NCBI GenBank assembly: GCA_002898975.1
Contig: BEID01000078.1
Location: 1 to 6,516 of the forward strand
Reading direction: 5' to 3'
Source of the DNA: a bacterium HR27
Lineage (GTDB): Bacteria; Chloroflexota; Chloroflexia; Thermomicrobiales; Thermomicrobiaceae
DNA length: 6,516 bases
The notes under the pieces are model-generated. The model was not told the DNA's origin. It worked only from the letters and a program-made list of their open reading frames with translations, and did no database searches. The position numbers and the translations under genes are program-made. Of this stretch, positions 1-5,391 are shown in pieces (the stretch's first letter is position 1; the number at the start of each line of letters is the position of its first letter).

Positions 1-600
1 GCGCAGGTAGCCGATGTAGACGTCCAGCACGCTGTCGTACCCGTCGAAGTCGTGACCCCACACTGCCAGGAGGATCTGGCTGCGCGTCAGGACTCGACGT
101 GGATGGCGCATGAAGTAGTAGAGCAAATCGAACTCTCGCGGGCTGAGCCGGAAGCTCCGCTCGCCGCGCCGCGTCTCCCGCGTCACCGGATCGAGCACCA
201 GATCGGCGAACACCAGCGGTTTCTCGTCGCTCGACGGTTCGACACGGCGGAGGAGCGCTCGGATGCGCGCCAGAAGCTCGGCCGGCGCGAACGGCTTGAC
301 CAGGTAATCGTCAGCCCCACTGTCCAGCCCGAGCACCCGATCCTCGACCGCGTCGCGGGCCGTCAGCATGAGGATCGGCGTCCCGTCCCCCGCCGCCCGC
401 AACCGCTGCACGACCGCAAGCCCATCCAGCCCGGGCAACAACCAGTCCAGCACCACCACGTCCGGCCGGCGCTCGCTGACCAGGCGCAGCGCCTCGTCGC
501 CTGACTGCGCCACGCTCACCGTGAACCCCTCGTACGAGAGGGTCCGCCGCAACATCTCGACCAGCCGCGTATCGTCGTCGACCACCAGGACGTGCGCCAT
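1..600 (-). CDS. OmpR/PhoB-family response regulator, C-terminus cut by window edge
   Basis: DNA-binding response regulator of a two-component system. It should be phosphorylated by a histidine kinase and bind tandem direct repeats in promoters. The reading frame runs from an ATG at 600 (reverse strand) to base 1 without a stop, giving 200 codons. The receiver domain (about residues 3-115) has the acidic pocket D8/D9, phospho-acceptor D52 in VVVLDWLLPGLDG, switch T80 in ILMLTA and the conserved K102 in LVKPF. A winged helix-turn-helix follows (about 127-200), with RLSPREFDLL, RVLTRSQILLAVWG and the recognition-helix segment SVLDVYIGYLR. Full-length relatives have about 220-235 residues, so probably only some 20-30 residues are missing. 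The sequence resembles the MprA/PrrA-like subgroup, but the target cannot be named. A partner kinase would be expected just left of the window. The gene is divergent from the lipoprotein operon and shares with it a region carrying 11-bp direct repeats, so autoregulation is plausible. Confidence 0.95.
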   Translation of the reverse strand, partial: MAHVLVVDDDTRLVEMLRRTLSYEGFTVSVAQSGDEALRLVSERRPDVVVLDWLLPGLDGLAVVQRLRAAGDGTPILMLTARDAVEDRVLGLDSGADDYLVKPFAPAELLARIRALLRRVEPSSDEKPLVFADLVLDPVTRETRRGERSFRLSPREFDLLYYFMRHPRRVLTRSQILLAVWGHDFDGYDSVLDVYIGYLR

Positions 601-645
601 CGTGACCGATCCCGGTTCCAGGTCTCCACCCGTGTTCCGACAGGC

Positions 646-651
646 ATCCTA
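646..651 (-). promoter_or_regulatory. Candidate -10 element for the response regulator gene
   Basis: On the minus strand the sequence reads GTGGTAGGATGCC, with TAGGAT as a -10-like hexamer 46 bases before the ATG. A weak -35-like TTCGGT lies 16 bases further upstream (668-673). A very similar GTAGTAGGATGCG precedes the aminopeptidase gene, which adds some support. No start site is known; this is motif-level inference only. Confidence 0.3.
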
Positions 652-677
652 CCACGCCGTTCTGTCCACCGAAGCGA

Positions 678-721
678 TTCTCAGCGAACTCTTACCCACC
701 TCTTGCCCTGCTCTCAACCAG
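678..721. repeat. Array of 11-bp direct repeats, probable OmpR-type operator
   Basis: Three contiguous imperfect units follow one another at an exact 11-base period: CTCTTACCCAC (689-699), CTCTTGCCCTG (700-710) and CTCTCAACCAG (711-721). A fourth, weaker unit, TTCTCAGCGAA (678-688), precedes them and matches the last unit at 7 of 11 positions. OmpR/PhoB-family regulators bind as head-to-tail dimers to direct repeats spaced 11 bp, one helical turn; the PhoB pho box is the known example. The array lies between the response regulator gene and the divergent lipoprotein operon, so it is a natural binding site for that regulator. It sits just upstream of both candidate promoters. The repeats are seen directly; the assignment to this regulator is inference. 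Confidence 0.6.
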
Positions 722-751
722 GCCAGCTACGCTGGGAACTGGGACGTTACG

Positions 752-759
752 GGAAGGGG
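752..759 (+). promoter_or_regulatory. Ribosome binding site deciding the YceI-like start
   Basis: GGAAGGGG ends 8 bases before the GTG at 768. It favours that start over the in-frame ATG at 786, which has only a poorly spaced GAGGTG (765-770) upstream. Confidence 0.55.
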
Positions 760-767
760 TTCTCGAG

Positions 768-1532
768 GTGTCAGGTCGACTGGGAATGCGTCTGCTGATA
801 CCGTTCGCTATCGCCGTGGTTCTGGTAGGCTGCGGCACCGCAAGCGCACCGTCCCCCACACCGACCCGTACGGCTGCCACACCTACGACTGCGGCCACGA
901 CGCCGACGTCCTCGCCGACAGCGGCAGGGACCGCGACAGGGGCACCGTCGCCCACCGCGACGACCGCTCCAGCCAGCCAGTCGACCGGCGATGCGGTCGT
1001 CTTCCAGCTCGTGCCAGCGGAGAGCGAAGCGCGCTACCGGGCGCGCGAGCAGCTGCTCGGCCGCTCCCTGCCGAACGATGCCGTCGGCCGCACGAACGCG
1101 GTCGAGGGTCAGATCGTCTTCAACAGCGACGGGACGATCGATAGCGAGCGATCGCGCTTTACGGTCGATCTCAGGACGCTCCAGAGCGACGAGACACGAC
1201 GCGATAACTACATCAAGCAGAACACGCTCGAGGTCGATCGGTATCCCAATGCCGAATTCCAGCCGACGACAGCGACTGGTCTTCCCTGGCCACTGCCGTC
1301 GAACGGGCAGCTCCAGTTCCAGCTGGAGGGTAATCTCACGGTGCACGGCGTCACCAAGCCGGTAACCTGTAACGTGCAGGCGACGGTCGAGGGACAACGG
1401 ATCACCGGAACCGCGACGACCCAGGTGACATTCGAGGACTTCGGTATGACACCGCCGCGGGTTCCGGTCGTCTTGAGCCTGGAGGATACCATCACGCTCG
1501 AACTCGACTTCACGTTCGAACGGGTGTCATGA
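768..1532 (+). CDS. YceI-like domain lipoprotein
   Basis: Surface-anchored protein with a YceI-like lipocalin-type beta-barrel, a fold known to bind isoprenoid or other amphipathic lipids; the actual ligand here is unknown. The 254-residue product starts with a lipoprotein signal (hydrophobic 8-20, lipobox LVGC, acylated C22). A Thr/Pro/Ala-rich spacer follows (about 25-73), then the YceI domain (about 75-252). Family landmarks are RRDNYIKQNTLEVDRYPNAEF at 144-164 (motif ends there), GNLTVHGVTKPV at 188-199 and FEDFGM at 222-227. E. coli YceI is a soluble periplasmic protein of about 190 residues; this version replaces free secretion with a lipid anchor and stalk. The GTG start is preferred for its ribosome binding site; an ATG at 786 would leave a very short but possible signal peptide. 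The stop overlaps the next start as ATGA, indicating translational coupling to the hydrolase. Confidence 0.9.
   Translation: MSGRLGMRLLIPFAIAVVLVGCGTASAPSPTPTRTAATPTTAATTPTSSPTAAGTATGAPSPTATTAPASQSTGDAVVFQLVPAESEARYRAREQLLGRSLPNDAVGRTNAVEGQIVFNSDGTIDSERSRFTVDLRTLQSDETRRDNYIKQNTLEVDRYPNAEFQPTTATGLPWPLPSNGQLQFQLEGNLTVHGVTKPVTCNVQATVEGQRITGTATTQVTFEDFGMTPPRVPVVLSLEDTITLELDFTFERVS
840..986 (+). repeat. Thr/Pro/Ala low-complexity stalk of the YceI-like lipoprotein
   Basis: Residues about 25-73 consist almost only of T, P, A and S (for example SPTPTRTAATPTTAATT). They probably form an extended, flexible tether that lifts the YceI domain from the membrane surface. The DNA is correspondingly rich in ACG, ACC and GCC codons without an exact tandem unit. 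Confidence 0.7.
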
Positions 1533-2659
1533 TCGCGCGGACAGGACGAATCACGAGACGAACGCTCCTGTCCCTCGCACTCGGCGTCGCGGCCGCCTGC
1601 CGCAGCCGAGCCAGTCCAACGCAAACTCCCAGCCTGCCCTCTCCCACCTCCTCTCTCGGGCCGGGGCCGACGGTTACCGCCGAGCCCCGGCCCACTCTCA
1701 CTTCCACCTCGGCAGCGCCGACACCCGTCCCGACTGCGACACCAGCCCCCACGCCATCGCAGACCGCAACGCCGACACCCGCTCCGACGCTCACGCCGCA
1801 CCCGCTCGCGGCGTATACGATCGAAGGACTGCGCGGGCGAACCTATCCGGGCGGGCAGATCGAGATTACCCGAACCGTGGCGGAAACCGAGGCCTACACG
1901 TACTACCACATCCAGTATCCCAGCGACGGTCTCCGGATCACAGGCGGGCTCCACGTGCCGCACGGCGACGGCCCCTTCCCGGTCGTCATCCTCTGCCACG
2001 GCTACATCCCGCCCGATCAGTACTGGACGGGCGCCGATACCATCCAGGCTGCCGATGCACTGGCTCGACGGGACTTTCTGTGCGTCGCACCTGATTTCCG
2101 TGGCTGGGGTGGCTCCGATCCCGGTCCCAACTACTTCCGCACCGGCATCGTCATCGATACGCTCAACTTAGTAAGTTCCTTACCGTCCCTCCCGCAAGCC
2201 GATGCCGCGCGCGTCGGCCTCTGGGGACACAGCATGGGCGGCGGCTTGGTCGCTAAGGCGATCTGTATCGACGATCGCATCCGCGCTGCCGTGCTGTACG
2301 CGCCGGTCAGCGGCTGGGATCTCGACAATATCCGCAAGTGGGGCGACGGTGCGCGTCCCGACGATCCGTTCGGCCCGATCTACGCCGAGGCTGCGCAGAA
2401 CGAACAGTTCCTGCGCGCGACCTCACCGCTCTTTCACTTCCATTTCGTTGCCTGTCCGGTGCAGATCCACATCGGCACCGCTGATACCGTTACGCCACCG
2501 GAATGGTCACGTGCGATTCGCGACAGCCTCGAGCTCGCCGGCAAAGAAGTCGAATACTTCGAGTATCCCGGCGAGGGTCACGCCTTCTCCCCACCGGCTT
2601 GGAGTATCTTCATCGAACGGATCGCCGCCTTCTACGAGCGCACCCTGCGCAGCGCCTGA
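1529..2659 (+). CDS. Secreted alpha/beta-hydrolase lipoprotein (S9/dienelactone-hydrolase-like)
   Basis: Extracytoplasmic serine hydrolase, either an esterase or an S9-like peptidase; the substrate cannot be read from sequence. The 376-residue product opens with TRRTLLSLALGVAAAC, a twin-arginine-like motif (R10-R11) before a hydrophobic stretch and a lipobox-like AAAC, so a Tat-exported lipoprotein acylated at C24 is likely. A Pro/Thr stalk (29-92) leads to the hydrolase domain (about 96-376). The oxyanion strand ILCHG has H157-G158. APDFRGWGGSD (187-197) is typical of the fold. The nucleophile elbow GHSMGG places S235, and D319 (GTADTVTP) and H351 (GEGHAF) complete the triad. All catalytic residues are present, so it should be active. 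The start overlaps the YceI-like stop by 4 bases and has no clear ribosome binding site of its own, which fits coupled translation. An AT-rich patch with two TTA codons lies at 2165-2183. Confidence 0.9.
   Translation: MIARTGRITRRTLLSLALGVAAACRSRASPTQTPSLPSPTSSLGPGPTVTAEPRPTLTSTSAAPTPVPTATPAPTPSQTATPTPAPTLTPHPLAAYTIEGLRGRTYPGGQIEITRTVAETEAYTYYHIQYPSDGLRITGGLHVPHGDGPFPVVILCHGYIPPDQYWTGADTIQAADALARRDFLCVAPDFRGWGGSDPGPNYFRTGIVIDTLNLVSSLPSLPQADAARVGLWGHSMGGGLVAKAICIDDRIRAAVLYAPVSGWDLDNIRKWGDGARPDDPFGPIYAEAAQNEQFLRATSPLFHFHFVACPVQIHIGTADTVTPPEWSRAIRDSLELAGKEVEYFEYPGEGHAFSPPAWSIFIERIAAFYERTLRSA
1613..1804 (+). repeat. Pro/Thr low-complexity stalk of the hydrolase lipoprotein
   Basis: Residues 29-92 are dominated by P, T, S and A, with short degenerate TPTPAPT-type units (for example TATPAPTPSQTATPTPAPT). 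This is a probable extended surface tether between the lipid anchor and the catalytic domain, similar in style to the stalk of the upstream YceI-like protein. Confidence 0.7.
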
Positions 2660-2672
2660 GCCAGCCACACGG

Positions 2673-2678
2673 TATACT
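2673..2678 (+). promoter_or_regulatory. Candidate -10 element for the sigma/anti-sigma pair
   Basis: TATACT matches the vegetative -10 consensus at five of six positions, 27 bases before the sigma ATG. No good -35 hexamer lies at normal spacing. It could be an internal promoter in the gap, or chance. Confidence 0.3.
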
Positions 2679-2690
2679 CCCGGCGTCAGC

Positions 2691-2697
2691 AGGGGAG
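2691..2697 (+). promoter_or_regulatory. Ribosome binding site fixing the sigma-factor start
   Basis: AGGGGAG ends 8 bases before the ATG at 2706. The open frame continues far upstream inside the hydrolase gene, so this site is the main reason to choose 2706. Confidence 0.7.
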
Positions 2698-2705
2698 TGG
2701 CCTGG

Positions 2706-3368
2706 ATGCATCTGAGTCAGCCCTACCGCCGTATATTCCAGTGGAGTGGGCTCGCTCGCCGAGCACAGGAGTCCGCAGCGAGCCTGGAACGAGCGAGCGA
2801 CGACCTCCTCGTCCAGCGTGTGGTGGAAGGCGACCTCCGCGCCTTCGAGCTACTCTACGATCGGTACGCCCGACCCGTCTTCTCTCTCGCCTTCCGCATG
2901 CTCGGCGATCCCAGCGAAGCGGAGGAATTACTGCAGGAAACGTTCGTGCGGCTCTGGCAGCAGGCAGGTCGGTACGATGCGCGTCGCGGTTCCTTCGGGA
3001 GTTGGCTCATGAGTATCGCGCACAATCTGGCTGTCGACGCGCTCCGCCAACGGAGCCGCCGCCCGCAACGGGCGGACTTCGTCGATCTCGCGACGCTCCC
3101 GCTCCAGGACATCGACGAGCGCGCCACCACTCTGGAAGCAGCGGAGGTGAGCGAACTCCGCGATCGTGTGCGCCGTGCCCTCGCGCAACTCCCCGAGCCG
3201 CAACGGCAAGCGATCGAACTCGCCTATTTCGCTGGACTCACCCACAGCGAGATCGCGGCCGTACTCGGCGAGCCGATCGGGACGATCAAGACCCGGCTCC
3301 GGCTCGCGATGCAGAAACTGCAGATCCTGCTGCGCGATCATTCCACCGGGGATCTCGGTGATGCTTGA
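2706..3368 (+). CDS. ECF-type RNA polymerase sigma factor, SigK-like
   Basis: Alternative sigma factor that redirects RNA polymerase when its anti-sigma partner is inactivated. The 220-residue product has a short N-terminal extension (1-33), a sigma-2 region (about 34-117) and a sigma-4 region (about 153-205). In sigma-2, AEELLQETFVRLWQQ (72-86) and GSFGSWLMSIAHNLAVDALR (95-114) are the core-binding and -10-recognition segments. In sigma-4, LPEPQRQAIELAYFAGLTHSEIAA starts at 162 and the helix-turn-helix ends with GTIKTRLRLAMQKL (192-205). There is no sigma-3 region, as expected for the ECF class. The start is set by AGGGGAG. The gene overlaps the anti-sigma start by 8 bases, the usual design for keeping the pair in balance. 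The SigK-like label rests on the RskA-type partner and general similarity, so it is tentative; the promoter specificity is unknown. Confidence 0.93.
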   Translation: MHLSQPYRRIFQWSGLARRAQESAASLERASDDLLVQRVVEGDLRAFELLYDRYARPVFSLAFRMLGDPSEAEELLQETFVRLWQQAGRYDARRGSFGSWLMSIAHNLAVDALRQRSRRPQRADFVDLATLPLQDIDERATTLEAAEVSELRDRVRRALAQLPEPQRQAIELAYFAGLTHSEIAAVLGEPIGTIKTRLRLAMQKLQILLRDHSTGDLGDA

Positions 3369-4119
3369 GGGAGACGCTCGGCGAACCGATTGTCCGGACG
3401 ACCTCATCGGCGCCTACGCACTCGGCGCACTCGACCCTGACGACCTCGAAGCGGTCGAGCGTCACCTGGCTCTGTGCGAGCACTGCCGCCAGGCGGTCGC
3501 TGAGGCGCGCCGCACCGCTCAGTTGCTCGCGTTCTCAGCGCCGCCGCAACCGGTACCGGTCCGTACCCGGCGCCAGCTCCTCGCCCGTGTCCGACCGTCC
3601 CCGGTGCGTAACAGCCTCCGCTTCTGGCTCGCGCGCCCGGCCTGGGCTCTGGCCGCCGCAGCCAGTCTCCTCGCCCTCCTGTTCGGCTGGCAGGTGGTCC
3701 AACAGCACCGGGTGGCCGATCGACAGGCCCGCCAGGTAGTCCAAGCCAACGCCCAGCGTCGGGCTGTCGTCCAGCTGATCGCGCAGCGCGACGGCTTGCT
3801 GATCCGCCTCCAGGGTACCGGTGCGGCACGCGATGCCCACGGTGCGATCATTCTCGATCCCTCGAGCAACACGGCACTGATCGCTGTCGAGGGACTCCCG
3901 CGTCCCGCCACGAGCCAGGCGTACGTCGTCTGGCTCGTCCGCGGCGACCAGTACTACCAGGCTGGGATCCTCCCGGTCGACGAGCACGGCCACGCCGAAC
4001 TCTTTCTCTCGCCGCGCGAATCGCTCCGTACCTTCGACGCCCTGGCGATCACGCTCGAGAACGGCCCGCAGGTCTCGGCACCCAACGGGCAGCCGGTCGC
4101 GCTGGCCTCCCTCGACTAG
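3361..4119 (+). CDS. RskA-like zinc-finger anti-sigma factor
   Basis: Membrane-spanning inhibitor of the sigma factor encoded just upstream. The 252-residue product starts at an ATG that overlaps the sigma stop, with GGGGA (3348-3352) as ribosome binding site. The cytoplasmic N-terminus carries a ZAS zinc motif: H35-x3-C39-x2-C42 (HLALCEHC), with C11 as a likely fourth ligand. It includes the typical LIGAYALGALDPDDLEAVE segment (15-33). One transmembrane helix covers about 93-112. A Gln/Arg-rich, probably helical stretch (113-147) follows, then an extracytoplasmic RskA-type C-terminal domain (about 150-252), recognisable by AYVVWLVRGDQYYQAGILP and FDALAITLENG. In RskA-type systems, regulated proteolysis of the anti-sigma factor frees the sigma factor; whether that applies here is inference. 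The stop codon shares the CTAG at 4116-4119 with the convergent aminopeptidase gene. Confidence 0.92.
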   Translation: MLEGDARRTDCPDDLIGAYALGALDPDDLEAVERHLALCEHCRQAVAEARRTAQLLAFSAPPQPVPVRTRRQLLARVRPSPVRNSLRFWLARPAWALAAAASLLALLFGWQVVQQHRVADRQARQVVQANAQRRAVVQLIAQRDGLLIRLQGTGAARDAHGAIILDPSSNTALIAVEGLPRPATSQAYVVWLVRGDQYYQAGILPVDEHGHAELFLSPRESLRTFDALAITLENGPQVSAPNGQPVALASLD

Positions 4120-5219
4120 ATCAGAATCTCTCCATCCTTCATGAACAGTTGGCCGTCGATCCACACCTCGCTCTGGTGACGGAGATCGCAGATCATGTCC
4201 CAGTGGACTGCTGAACGGTTCCGGCTTCCGGTCTCCGGGTAGCCAGCCCCGATCGCGAGGTGCAGCGTCCCTCCGATCTTCTCGTCGAACAGAATGTTCC
4301 CGGTGAACCGCGTGATCGCCCGGTTCAACCCGAAAGCGAACTCCCCGACGTACCGTGCTCCCTCGTCCGTCTCCAGCATGGCGTGCAGGAACTCCTCGTT
4401 CCGCGCTGCGGTCGCCTTGACCACCCGTCCGCCTTCGAACCAGAGCCGGATGTCTTCCACGCGCCGCCCCTGCACCATCGAGGGATAGCTGAAGCGGATC
4501 GTCCCCTCGACCGAATCCTCGATCGGCCCAGTAAAGATTTCACCGTCGGGAAAGTTCCGGCGCCCGTCGGCGCTGACGAACCGACGCCCAGCGATCGACA
4601 ACCGGAGATCGGTATCCGGTGCCCGGACGTGTACCTCACGCTTGTCGGCCAGCCACGCGATGAGTCGCGCCTGCTCGCGCGCCTGCTCCTGCCACGCCGC
4701 AACCGGATCCTCGCGGTCAAGCAAACAGGCCCGGAGCACGAATTCCTCGTACTCGGCGAGCGACATCTCGGCGTCCTGCGCGTACGCCTCGGTCGGATAG
4801 AGCGTCACGCACCAGTTCAGCTTTCCTTCTGCCGCCCGTTCCAGATAGGTCTGCCGGAGTTCGGTCCGGGCCCGCTGGGCCAGTTGCTGGCGTGCCGGAT
4901 CGATCCCGGTCAACGCGCGCGTGTTGCTTTCGCTCAGAATGCGCAGCAGGGCATCCGCCTGCTCGGGGCCGATCCGCTCATCGGGCGTGATGAACGTCAG
5001 TTGCCGCTCGTTGGCCGTCTTGTAGAACTCTTCGGCCAGCCCCGGGAGCGTCACCTGCACGACCGGGTGAGCCCCGCGTTCGAGAACGAGCCGGTAGACG
5101 GCGCGAATCAGCGGTGCAGCCAGCGGCGTCCCGTTGATGACGACCAGTTGTTCCGGCTGGACAGCCAACGAATAGTCGACGAGCACCTGTGCCCATTTCG
5201 TGACCCGTGGATCGGTCAT
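4116..5219 (-). CDS. M29-family metallo-aminopeptidase (aminopeptidase T/AmpS-like)
   Basis: Cytoplasmic, probably dimeric two-metal aminopeptidase that removes N-terminal residues from peptides. The 367-residue product is close to the usual M29 length of about 370-410. The metal-site and catalytic residues of the family can be placed by pattern: E227 (FPDGEIFTGP), E293 (VGEFAFGLN), H320 (GGTLHLAIG), Y327 (GAGYPE), and H339 and D341 (VHWDMICDL). The spacing from E227 to E293 and from H320 to Y327 looks normal; the loop between Y327 and H339 seems short. The start ATG at 5219 has a strong AAGGAGG 6 bases upstream. A longer frame beginning at 5267 adds an Arg-rich leader lacking such a site and is unlikely. 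The gene is convergent with the anti-sigma gene, with overlapping stop codons, and divergent from the TadG-like gene. It looks like a housekeeping peptide-recycling enzyme unrelated to its neighbours. Confidence 0.93.
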   Translation of the reverse strand: MTDPRVTKWAQVLVDYSLAVQPEQLVVINGTPLAAPLIRAVYRLVLERGAHPVVQVTLPGLAEEFYKTANERQLTFITPDERIGPEQADALLRILSESNTRALTGIDPARQQLAQRARTELRQTYLERAAEGKLNWCVTLYPTEAYAQDAEMSLAEYEEFVLRACLLDREDPVAAWQEQAREQARLIAWLADKREVHVRAPDTDLRLSIAGRRFVSADGRRNFPDGEIFTGPIEDSVEGTIRFSYPSMVQGRRVEDIRLWFEGGRVVKATAARNEEFLHAMLETDEGARYVGEFAFGLNRAITRFTGNILFDEKIGGTLHLAIGAGYPETGSRNRSAVHWDMICDLRHQSEVWIDGQLFMKDGEILI

Positions 5220-5225
5220 CCCTCG

Positions 5226-5232
5226 CCTCCTT
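5226..5232 (-). promoter_or_regulatory. Strong ribosome binding site of the aminopeptidase gene
   Basis: The minus strand reads AAGGAGG, a near-perfect anti-16S match, 6 bases before the ATG. This is the strongest such site in the window and decides the start against the upstream ATG at 5267. Confidence 0.8.
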
Positions 5233-5247
5233 CGTGTTCCCCGCCGC

Positions 5248-5253
5248 ATCCTA
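5248..5253 (-). promoter_or_regulatory. Candidate -10 element for the aminopeptidase gene
   Basis: The minus strand reads TCCGTAGTAGGATGCG, with TAGGAT 28 bases before the ATG. It resembles the candidate upstream of the response regulator (GTAGGATGC in both). No convincing -35 element is found at normal spacing. Confidence 0.3.
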
Positions 5254-5346
5254 CTACGGAGCCGCACCGAACGGCAGCGAACTGCGACCAGCCTCTGCCA
5301 GCCGAATCGGTACCTTCCGCTCTATCCGCGGTAATCGTCTCTTCCG

Positions 5347-5352
5347 TAGAGT
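5347..5352 (+). promoter_or_regulatory. Candidate -10 element for the TadG-like gene
   Basis: TAGAGT lies within TTCCGTAGAGTGAG, 39 bases before the ATG. The same TCCGTAG occurs in mirrored orientation in the divergent aminopeptidase promoter candidate. No clear -35 element is visible. Confidence 0.2.
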
Positions 5353-5391
5353 GAGAACGGAGCGATCCGGCCGCGAGGTGGGGATCGACGC

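Larger units (their letters stand above)
2661..2705 (+). promoter_or_regulatory. Dyad around the sigma-factor ribosome binding site
   Basis: The gap between the hydrolase stop and the sigma start holds two related inverted repeats. CCAGCCAC (2661-2668) pairs with GTGGCCTGG (2697-2705) with one bulged C. ACTCCC (2676-2681) pairs with GGGAGT (2693-2698). Both right arms touch the ribosome binding site. In a transcript reading through from the hydrolase gene this could fold and hide the site; as DNA it could be an operator. The pairing is seen; the function is inference. Confidence 0.35.

Noticed and set aside
703..733. TTGCCC and TACGCT as a -35/-10 pair for the YceI-like operon
   Set aside because: The 19-base spacing is long and both hexamers are weak. 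A promoter must exist near here, and the repeat array would overlap its -35, but the exact site cannot be supported.
732..745. Tandem CTGGGAA/CTGGGAC heptamers before the YceI-like gene
   Set aside because: Two short copies in a G-rich leader are easily explained by chance, and the 7-bp period fits no known operator geometry.
1148..1155. GCGATCGC octamer resembling the cyanobacterial HIP1 motif
   Set aside because: A single occurrence, explained by the general GATC richness; nothing else points to a cyanobacterium.
1208..1999. Minus-strand open frame of 263 codons across the YceI-like/hydrolase junction
   Set aside because: It spans two well-supported genes, its product is Arg/Gly-rich without domain features, and it has no plausible start context.
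2202..2705. Upstream extension of the sigma-factor frame into the hydrolase gene
   Set aside because: The extension lies over the hydrolase triad region in another frame and encodes Ser/Arg-rich noise. AGGGGAG ahead of the ATG at 2706 gives a normal ECF length.
5220..5267. Longer aminopeptidase start at 5267 adding an Arg-rich leader
   Set aside because: AAGGAGG lies inside this segment, correctly spaced for the ATG at 5219, and the family normally begins close to the TKWAQVLVDYSL segment.
4260..5354. Long plus-strand open frame of 364 codons opposite the aminopeptidase gene
   Set aside because: It is antisense to a gene with intact M29 motifs and a strong ribosome binding site. Its product shows no recognisable domain; open antisense frames are expected in GC-rich genes with biased third positions.
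5343..5361. TCCGT/ACGGA hairpin ahead of the TadG-like gene as a terminator or riboswitch
   Set aside because: Only five pairs with a 9-base loop and no T-run; too weak to call.
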